Part shown: piece after piece, positions 34,501 through 64,000 of the stretch
Layout: each line of letters starts with the position of its first letter
Numbering within the stretch: the stretch's first letter is position 1
Source of the DNA: Hermodice carunculata
Taxonomy: Eukaryota; Annelida; Polychaeta; Eunicida; Amphinomidae
Reading direction: 5' to 3'
Assembly: GCA_964020975.1 (NCBI GenBank)
Contig: OZ026625.1
Span: 9,440,742-9,504,741, forward strand
Length of the DNA stretch: 64,000 nucleotides
Made by a program: the position numbers and the translations under genes
The notes under the pieces: generated by a model
What the model was told of the DNA's origin: nothing
What the model saw: only the letters and a program-made list of their open reading frames with translations
Database searches by the model: none

Positions 34501-34789
34501 ATTTGGATATGCGCTTTGTTTATCATACGATATTTGTTGTTCTGATATGCAGAATATGTTATGGTCTGAAAAGACACTAGAAAATCATCGGAACAGAAGT
34601 ATAACCTACTTGGATGAAGTGATATCTGGTGAGGGAGAACCTGCACCAAATAATTTTGCTCAGCTTTATCGGTTATCTGGCAACGCGGCTCGTGTCTGTT
34701 TTTCTTAGTTAATGGATTTCAGTAATTTACGTATATGGAACTTGTGAACACGATTATTTGATCGTACCGTGTGCAGTATGATATACTGA
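31542..34789. other. Head-to-head spacer between genes B and C, left part
   Basis: Must contain the gene B promoter and leader exon, which I cannot place. Short open frames near 32025-32276, 32485-32673 and 34371-34708 have no recognisable relatives. Confidence 0.45.
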
Positions 34790-35215
34790 TTACCTTTTTT
34801 CTTTGATAAGAAATTCTGTAAACCAAATCTAAGTCTCTTTTGGAACAGTAAAATATTTGCAATTTAATTACCGTTAACAATCACGTAAAAACTACAAAAA
34901 TCAAGAACTATTCTTCATGACTTAAAATTGAGACTGGGCGGTACGACGGAATGCGCGTGGATAAAAAAATCATGTAATTACTGTGATGGGTCAGACATTG
35001 AAGATGCAATTCACTTAATTCTCCGTTGTCTGCAGTATGATGTCACCTATATAGTTACGTAACGGTTCATCATACAAGACACTCACGACATATCAGATGT
35101 AACAGACTAAGAAACATTCGAGCTTCTTATGTCAGGCAATAATGATGACCGCCATATCACAAGACATGTTATTACTTTTGTCTATGCATGCGTTGAAGTC
35201 CAAGGGTGACAGAGT
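34790..35215 (+). mobile_element. LINE 3' ORF fragment
   Basis: Plus strand reads LKLRLGGTTECAWIKK, then CNYCDGSDIEDAIHLILRC. This is the C-terminal cysteine motif typical of LINE ORF2 ends (CxxC followed by H and C). Stops interrupt it. Only the tail of the element remains. Confidence 0.7.
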
Positions 35216-36753
35216 GACGCAAGGACTCCATTTTGTCTAAAGTCTTAAGTCTGTTAAACTAGCAAAAACTGCCACGTCTTCCGCGCAAATCGGAACAAAA
35301 AAATTGCACAATGAGCTCTATACACTCCATAACCAGTCCTGTCACTATCTATGCCTAAACAGATAACTCAATTAACCACTATCATCACGTTCGATGCGAA
35401 ACTTTTTTTAAAATTCAAGGCTCCAACAAACAAACAAATTTTTCAACGGCTCATCAGAGTAAAACCATCAAGGATGTTTAGCAGTTTTAAATTCCATGAC
35501 ACTTTTTTCTCTGTGTGTGATGGCCGGTGCTTTTCTTTACCTTATATTTGATAAAGACAGCGCACTTGAATTTAAAGAATTCACAAACGTGAAATTGTAG
35601 GAAATAAATAGATAGATAATGTTCCACAAGTTCTTCAAGTTGCTTATAATGGAAAGACTTGGTGAGCTTATATGAACTACAGTGAAAACAAACTCGTTAT
35701 AATGACACCATCTGTTCCGTAAGAAATGTGTCAGATAACTGAATATGTAAGATAAATGAATCAAATAACAAAGAAAATGAACTTTTCCCCATGAAAATTT
35801 GTGTCATTATATTGAATATGTCGGATGTCTGAATGTCGTTATAATGAGGTTTCACTGTAGTAAATACACCAATATACGGAGAAATCGCACAATTCAAATT
35901 TCAACTTGTCCAAAAAAAAAAAAAAAGGATTCCATACTTATTTATGTACCTTCTCAGAGAGTGGACACCAAATTGACATGATGACCCAAGATTTGAAGTA
36001 CTGAATGATTGCCTTCAATTAGAATTTATGCTAAGTTGTCACAAACCAACCGGACCCAGTGTATGCACTCAGAAAAGAACCAAGCAAATGTATTCGTAAT
36101 TAGGTTGTTGTACTTACATTGCAACAGTACGTTGTTACTTAACAAACGCAGTCATCTACCAGACAGCGAAATAAAACTCTCGGCAAGCCATTTTGAACGT
36201 ATCCAAACATTATAAAAATGATGTAAAGGGGTGTGTTAATTGAAATTGTTGTAACGTTTCAGAGTGATCATTTGTCTGTGTGTGTTTGTCTTTTATTCTT
36301 CAATTGAAATCTTGCCTGTAGATTGTATCAATTAAAGCAAGAGAGCCATCCCCTGCTCTGGTCATTATACACAGATCTCCGTGTGTTATCTGTTTATATT
36401 TACGCCATTTTTGGTTTTCATTTTTTATTTGCACCGTACTGATGTAACTCAGTGTACGTGCAAAAAGATTTTTGGTTTTGTGTAAGTTTGAGAAGCTAAT
36501 GTGTTAATTTCAATAAGGACCCTAGTATAAGTTAGATATTGGGTCCTTGATTTCACATTTAATTTACAATTACACAAACAGGAAATCCAAACGGTTAATG
36601 GTCGAGTGTTAAACTGACCTCAGTGTGTCAAAAATCGAATTTTACGGACAGTGCAAATAACATGAATGGGTATTGGAATGCTATATCCATGTAAAGTGCA
36701 GCTTCAAGAGACTGTACCATGGGGCGAGCACAGTGTTTTTTTTTCGTTTGAAG

Positions 36754-36897
36754 AGCAGCATCTCTTGTGTTCCAACCAAAACACTGAGCTCCCTGTACTA
36801 CTCACGTTTTATCCAGGATGCCAAAGAAGAAATCGGATTACTTGATCACATCCAGGACATCAAAACGACTGCGATTGCAAGAAGTGAAACATTCAAG
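36754..36897 (+). other. Orphan exon-like open frame
   Basis: Open frame ending AKEEIGLLDHIQDIKTTAIA and continuing to a GTAATG donor, preceded by a T-rich stretch and AAG. Composition looks protein-like but I recognise no family. It could be an exon remnant or chance. Confidence 0.2.
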
Positions 36898-37329
36898 GTA
36901 ATGTAAACGTACAATTTCTTTATATTTTATACGTTTTGCATTACGTGTAATTTGCTTTCCATAAACTGCCGACGTTATTGTTAAACAGCGAGGAACATTT
37001 GGTGAACATTTTGAAGCCTCTGTAAACAAGTGCTTAATGTTGATGGAATTGCTAAAAATATACAGCACCGGCCTAAGCTACTATTGCAATCTCTGAATGT
37101 AAAGCCGCCAAACGTCATGATGATCTCGGGGAGGAATGCGTGTCAGGTGGATCTTAATGACGGTTGCATGTCATAATGAATTAACTGATAGCAACATGTC
37201 ATAATGATTCCATTGGCAACCGCATATTTTGATCCCCATTACTATGTTTATCTCTGTCAGTGCTAACTGCAACTTAAGTCGCACCACTTAAAATGAACTT
37301 TCCTGAATTATAGTAAGGATGTTGAATCA

Positions 37330-37490
37330 ATATTCCTTGTAAAAGGACCTTTCATTCAAGCACCAACATGCCTGAAGTTACATGCAATATAATAGCCCAG
37401 GTCAACAGCTTTCCTGTGCACGCCTTGCGCCTAAAGCGCTCCCAGGAAAGCTGTTGATTCAGTCCGAAATGTGGTACTAAAAGAGTTAAT
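37330..37490. repeat. Dispersed AAAGCTGTTGAC repeat with internal hairpin
   Basis: GGTCAACAGCTTTCCTG at about 37400 and CCAGGAAAGCTGTTGATTC at about 37442 face each other. Related blocks occur at 26846-26866, 48838-48890 and 52225-52312. Confidence 0.6.
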
Positions 37491-37992
37491 ACCAAAACAA
37501 AGCCAAAACAGCCAAGTTAAAAACAAAAAGCAAGAAAAAAAGATAATAAAGTAAAAAAAAAAAATAAATAAACCACCTAACCGGATATGACAGTATGGTT
37601 TCTATTGATGTGCGTTGTGTTATGCATCGCGCGAAAGTCCGCGCCTGTTTGCCATATAACCTTGAAATTTTCGTAGCTTCATAAGGTATCTGCAGTTTCT
37701 CTCAAGTCATCATGCTTCGAGTGACAACTTTAGGTCAGAACGACCCCGGCCAGCGACGATCAAGGTGGGCTTTAATTTACAGGGGGTTCCCTGTATTTTT
37801 CTTGTGCCATCTTGAACACCACCAGTTGCTTCTCCTACTTTTGTCCAAATGGCAAAATGTCACCCACAATTACAATTTTACGGTGATAATGATACACGGT
37901 AAAATACTATTGATAGTAATGACTCTTACTTAAAAAAAATCTTTTGATGCCTAAGACCCCAGCATTGTCTCTTTCACAGTTCCTACTTAGAG

Positions 37993-59002
<21,010 letters not shown>

Positions 59003-59215
59003 ACCAAGCAGGGAGGGCATTTGAATGTCATAAGTATATACCTTGTAATTGACACGTTATACAAAGCTAAAGTTTATGGCTCGACCAATCATAGAGGCCA
59101 TTTTGATGGTATGAATACAATGTACCCTGATAATTTTCACGTTTTGCATACGTGGCTTAAGCTTATGGTTCGACCAATCAGAGACGACATCTTGTCATAC
59201 GTATGCACCTTTTGA

Positions 59216-62073
59216 TCTACCCACTTCACGTGGTTAATTTTCATGTTTGTGACTAGGAATGTAAATAACGTTAAATTGATCATCATTAATCATAATTAGT
59301 TTTGTTGGCACATAGGTTTCATGTCATGACGTAATTTTTTTTTTTTATTGTCTTCAAAGCTCATTTTATGTGGAATTTATATTCAGCTTACTTTTTATGT
59401 GTAATGGTATCAGGGCAAGAGGTCGTATTAAGTGAAAACTATTGTCTTAGGAAAATGGAAAATATGCAAGTTTGGCAGATAAAGGTAGTGTGCAAATGCA
59501 TGTGATATCCAGGGTATCTGAAGGTGTAAACAAAATGTCACACATAGAATACTATGTCTAACATTCCTTGTTGACACTAAGTCTCCCATTTAATCCTTTT
59601 CCCACCTGAGCTGGCGTAACCTGACCAGAGGTTTTAATTTTAGTTGTTGTTTACATTATTTGAATAAAAACTGTAGAAGGATCATAACCATATGAGCCCG
59701 CTGCAGGACAACAGCTTACCTTGGGATGAGGTAGGGTTACAAATCCGCTCCCAACGAACGCATTTGTCTCAGTCTTAACACAGCGGCAAATGGTTATTTT
59801 TCAGTTTGATAATGGGTTTGTATAAAAATCACTTTGATGGAGACTTAATGACTACCATTGCTTTTAATGACACTATAATCCCAAAGTACATGAATACATG
59901 AGACTGCTTGGATGACAGAGTTGAATATGTATACATACTAATTGTTGACCGGGCAGGAAATTGGAATATAATGAACAACACAGCTACCGTCGGACATCAA
60001 AAACTAGGCGTAGGGTGTGAATTATATTTTGCACTGTCTGAATTTAAAACAAACTCAAATTTAAAAAAAATGACGAACACCTTTTACGCCTAACAACTAA
60101 GTAGCATTTTGATTTGTACAAACATTCTAGCGGGTGTATCTGTGCCTTATTTTTTTTCAACAAGTGACAGTGCACTTTTTTCATTTGGTATGACGTTTTG
60201 CGTATTTTGCTATTTTCAACTCGTCTAAAACATAAACTGGATTTTGTTCATTAAACTAGTTGGGAATTTACCTCTATCAAATTTGTTCACTAACTCGTCT
60301 TTCTCTTATTTCCTGATGTTTCTAATTTTCAGCTCTGTTGACTTGTTAACAGGGCTTATAAAATCCGTTTGCGTTCGCCTGTTCTTCCGTCTGTCTGTTA
60401 GACTCAAAGACCTCCCAAAGGCTGTTGCATGAAATGCTTGGATTTTGGACTTGCATTTTTCCCAGATTGGCCTCTACCAAGTTCGCGAAGAAACAGTGAT
60501 GCCTTTTTTCTACTTTTAGAATGTTTTAAAAGTTTTCTTTTGATGACAATTTATTCTTCTGAGGAACTACTTGGCCAAATCAGTTGCTTTCACATTGCCT
60601 GCAGGATCATCTGGATTTGCTTATTTTACATATTAGCCACCTGGTTGCTATGCCTGTTTGTTATGAATTTTTGTGTGTTTATCCCATTTACGACTTCTCA
60701 AATACGGCTCAACAGAATTGCTTTAAATTTTATGAGGATGTAATCTGACCCAAGATTATAAAGATTTGCGAAAATTATGAGCATACGTTAATGTGTAACG
60801 AGGCCATGCGATATCAAACTTTTGAACCCTGTGTCGGTAAGTGCTACAACTATTCATGTATGAACTGTGAACGCTATATGTGTATGCACTGACAGAGAAT
60901 GTGTTATCATTGCTTCCTCATCTTGACAAAATAGCTGGATTATTTCCCTGGAAACATCTGTCGGTAAAAGCAAAATGTTTCATGTGCCATTCTTAGAAAT
61001 ATTGCAATACATGCACTGCATTGCTGTTTAATACTTGCTAACAAAAAGCAATCATACGGACAGGTGGATGTGGTGTTTATTGAAACATACATGTACTAAA
61101 ATATATATTTATATATATTGCAGACTGACATGGGTATGCCTGTACAGATAAGAGGGAAGAACCATAGTTAGTATTTACTTGCCTCGAAGCTACGTGATAT
61201 GTTGGACCGAACATCAAGATGTTACAATTCCGGCTTGCCCTCAGAGGATTTGACTCGGCTAATGTAAAATTTTGTTCACCTAAGAGAGAAATATAACCCA
61301 ATTTAAAACATTCATAAGGGGATTCTGATGATGGCTTTATGGCCATTTGCACACACAGTGTTTAATTTCAGTCTATGGTTATCTCAATCGGGGTTTATGG
61401 TTTGCGGCGGGTTTAGCATGCAGTATTTACAATGAACTTAATGGTTAGGAAAAGACTAACTTAAAAATAGCACATGTAGACGGCATGTTTAAGCTTCAAC
61501 AAGAACTGAATTTCGTATGGAGAATAAAGTTTTAGTAATTGCACTGGACAAAACTATGTAATAAGAATATAGACATCTTGCAAATGTATTTTCGTTTGAT
61601 ATTGAAATATAGAATTATTTTGAAATAAAACGAAACTTTGTTTTCAATGCGTGTGTATCTGCAGCATACATGGGTCTCCCAGGCTGCTTTTCACACTTGC
61701 AACAATGTTTATTTCTTCCATTTTGTTTATTTTGTCCACTCCAATCCTTTTTGTACTCGTGTAACTAGTACCCTTTGCCCTTAGTCTCTTCACAAAATAT
61801 AAGAGGCCTCAGTGGGCAGCCGTGCGAGCTTGTGTCGCACATTCTAACTGAACAAAGGATCCGATATATTGCGAGATATGGAAAAAATTTAAATGCGTTT
61901 CCGCTGCATACTCGTGATTCAAAATAACATCACCTTTTGAAATGTAGGATGACACAGGATTTTGAAACAAATACAGCTTGTTAAAACAAACGTCCAATAT
62001 GAGGCCACCTGCTGCTTCTTACTGTAAAATTCCCCATCACCAAAGCAAAGGTTGAATGAACAATAGAAAAAGG
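59216..62073. other. Downstream of gene C
   Basis: May contain a terminal exon and poly(A) site of gene C if the donor at 58872 is used. A Phe/Leu-rich frame at 60429-60743 is open but unsupported. No repeat recognised beyond T-rich runs. Confidence 0.45.
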
Positions 62074-62144
62074 TCTTCTTCTTCTTCTTCTTCTTCTTCT
62101 TCTTCTTCTTCTTCTTCTTCTTCTTCTTCTTCTTCTTCTTCTTC
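62074..62144. repeat. (TTC)n microsatellite
   Basis: About 23 TTC units, followed by an ACT-rich stretch. Confidence 0.96.
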
Positions 62145-62420
62145 TACCGCTGCTACGACAACTACTACTATCACTACAGCTACCACTACTTCGTTTCAAA
62201 TGCGTAGATCTTACAGATCACATCAACTGCTGTTTTGAAAAACTTCCAAGATTTTATATTCTGTTCAGGTAAAGAAAAAGAATGTGCATGCTACGTAGCT
62301 GATTAAAGTGAGTCCACTAGGCTAATATCCTCTCATGGTGAATGTTTTAATGTAAATGACAAAATATAGGATCAAAATTTTTCAATTTCAAGTTGAGCTT
62401 TTGCAGCATTATTACACCAT

Positions 62421-62520
62421 ATAATAATGATGATGATGATGATGATGATAATAATAATTATTATTATTATTATCATTATTATTATTATTATTATTATTAT
62501 CATCATCATCATCATCATCA

Positions 62521-62588
<68 letters not shown>
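62421..62588. repeat. (GAT)n(ATT)n compound microsatellite
   Basis: GAT, ATT and ATC trinucleotide blocks in succession. Confidence 0.95.
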
Positions 62589-62589
<1 letters not shown>

Positions 62590-63464
62590 TGTTGAGTTAT
62601 TTAAATACAAGGATTACTCCAAAGAGCTCTTGCTTTCCTCTTGGCGCAAAATATACAATTGAATAGTAGCAATAATCCTTACAAAATTTTAACTTACGAG
62701 CAAAGTCTGAATACCAATATGAACAATGTCTTTCTTGATGTATGGTTGAAAATGTAATGAGCATGACAAAATATTGCGTTTAGATGTCAGTGCCAATAAC
62801 TTAAGAATTTAAAATAGACCCATCAGAAATGCATAAAAGTGCACTTACCATATATAAATGCAAACGGTTGGGAAGTTTAGAAAATTTTGCTGTTGTGTAA
62901 TAATTCGAATGAGAGACTTTTTACAAAATGAAATACTAGTAAAATCGAAAGCGGTCGCGTGTTGCCCAATGGATTTAAGAGAATGGCATATGAACTTGAA
63001 TGTTGCCATTGTAGGGGGTAGAGATTCAAATATCAAGTCCATCCTAATGGTCTGCAATGCATTTTTACTTGATTTCTATCGTGCATTTCTTAATATTTTG
63101 ATCTGATAACGACCGAAAAGGCCTTTGGTAAGTTATCCTTACATGAAGGAAAATGACAGGTAACGACAAATAAGATCTGCAACGAGGCAAGATGGGAATA
63201 ACAGCAAATCAAATTCAAGGCATTTCCATAAATTAAATCTGAAGAAATATTTAAGCGTACGTACATTTTGTTTTAACCATCCTTTGCAAAACATGTAAAG
63301 GCTGCATTGTTCATGACGATGTTTCCCCGCGCAAATCGATAGTTTCTGTTGGCTCCAGATCCGTAGAATAGGGCACAAACCTTGGAATGTGACCTTTCAT
63401 ATGTTTGATGATACGAATTCTATCCTTGCAGTCCGGCATCAGGGACGTATAAGTATACGTCCCT

Positions 63465-64000
63465 ACTGGCATGTATCTGTTAATGACGTCTTATAAACAA
63501 TATATCCCTTCCAGAGATATTATAGCAGTGCCTAAGGACAAGCCCTGGACAAATTGTCATATGGAACGTTTAATGGAAAGAGGAAATCGATCTTGGAAAC
63601 GTTTCAAAAACGCTAGAAAAAAAACACTGCTGAATCTGAGCGCCTTTATCGGTTCAAACGTACCGGGAACGAGCGTGTCTCGTCAAATAAAAAAGCTGTT
63701 AGTGAGCATTTTATCGAATTATGTGTCGAGATTGAGTGTTGAAAATATTCATCCAAAACGATGGTCGGGGATTAAATTTATGCTTAGATGCAAAGTATTG
63801 CAGTCCGGGGCCCCATTAATTGAGGATGGAAAGCTTATCACAACAGAAAAACACAATTTATTGAACATGCATTGAACCTGTCGGCGTAAATTAAAGGCAA
63901 ACATACATTCCTAGCACTCTACCTCGTTTTGGCTTTCTTACTGATGCAAGGCTTTTTTTTTAATGTTTTTTTCCCTATCAGTGAACATGATGTATGTCTT
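63465..64000 (+). mobile_element. LINE ORF2 linker region, runs off right edge
   Basis: Open frame to 63875 reads KPWTNCHMERLMERGNRSWK, SVENIHPKRWSGIKFML and APLIEDGKLITTEKHNLLNM. This is the stretch between endonuclease and RT in LINE ORF2. Beyond it, PSTLPRFGFLTDARL continues in another frame. The RT itself would lie outside the window. Confidence 0.75.

Larger units (their letters stand above)
35216..37992. other. Head-to-head spacer, right part
   Basis: Must contain the gene C promoter and leader. It holds one exon-like frame (36754-36897) and a dispersed repeat with internal hairpin (37330-37490). Nothing else identified. Confidence 0.45.

Noticed and set aside
34371-34708. Exon-like frames around YPADRIIYNGPHGDDDP and LDEVISGEGEP
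   Set aside because: They look protein-like over short spans but have stops, no recognisable family and no consistent splice pair.
60429-60743. 104-residue hydrophobic frame
   Set aside because: No family likeness, no paralogue, and no splice or codon support. Likely a chance T-rich frame.

Overview
The window is animal genomic DNA: AT-rich, with long introns, many microsatellites, and decayed LINE and Penelope-like retroelements. The only recognisable host genes are three guanylate-binding-protein-like (GBP) large GTPases. Exon structure and mobile-element content fit a marine invertebrate metazoan. The sequence alone does not fix the phylum.

Layout. Gene A lies on the minus strand from 10526 down to the left edge. 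Eight coding exons are seen and the 3' end is outside the window. Gene B lies on the minus strand, 31541 to 21182, with 12 coding exons and about 728 residues. Gene C lies on the plus strand, 37993 to about 59002, with 14 coding exons and about 860-900 residues. B and C are head to head across a spacer of about 6.5 kb; A and B are in tandem. All shared exons have identical lengths and phases in the three genes, except that exon 3 is 18 bases shorter in B and the coiled-coil exon 12 differs between B and C. The genes are therefore local duplicates. A and C are the closest pair although they lie on opposite strands either side of B.

Each protein reads as: an N-terminal helical extension of about 66 residues, a GBP GTPase domain (P-loop GPARTGKS, DSEG or DSGG, and the GBP-type RD base motif), a GBP helical middle domain, and a C-terminal coiled coil. 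In gene C two further exons add a complete three-repeat ricin B-type (beta-trefoil) lectin domain with QQW, QQW and QRW motifs, joined in phase to the coiled coil. This places a sugar-binding module where vertebrate GBPs often carry a CaaX lipidation signal. GBPs are interferon-era cell-autonomous immunity proteins that coat pathogen membranes, so a built-in lectin suggests direct recognition of microbial or exposed vacuolar glycans. That is inference and is the most interesting point in the window.

Mobile DNA. Between A and B lies a decayed Penelope-like element (about 14270-18240) whose GIY-YIG nuclease region precedes the reverse transcriptase, the permuted order of the Naiad/Hydra-type group. 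It is split by a 5'-truncated LINE (16566-17760) with a palindromic junction. Other LINE fragments lie at 34790-35215, 40030-41150 (minus), 44400-46330, 53830-54490 and 63465-64000. There are two terminal-inverted-repeat elements (6314-7032 and 12644-13279), a compact foldback (51522-51634), dispersed short repeat families, and long microsatellites, mostly inside introns.
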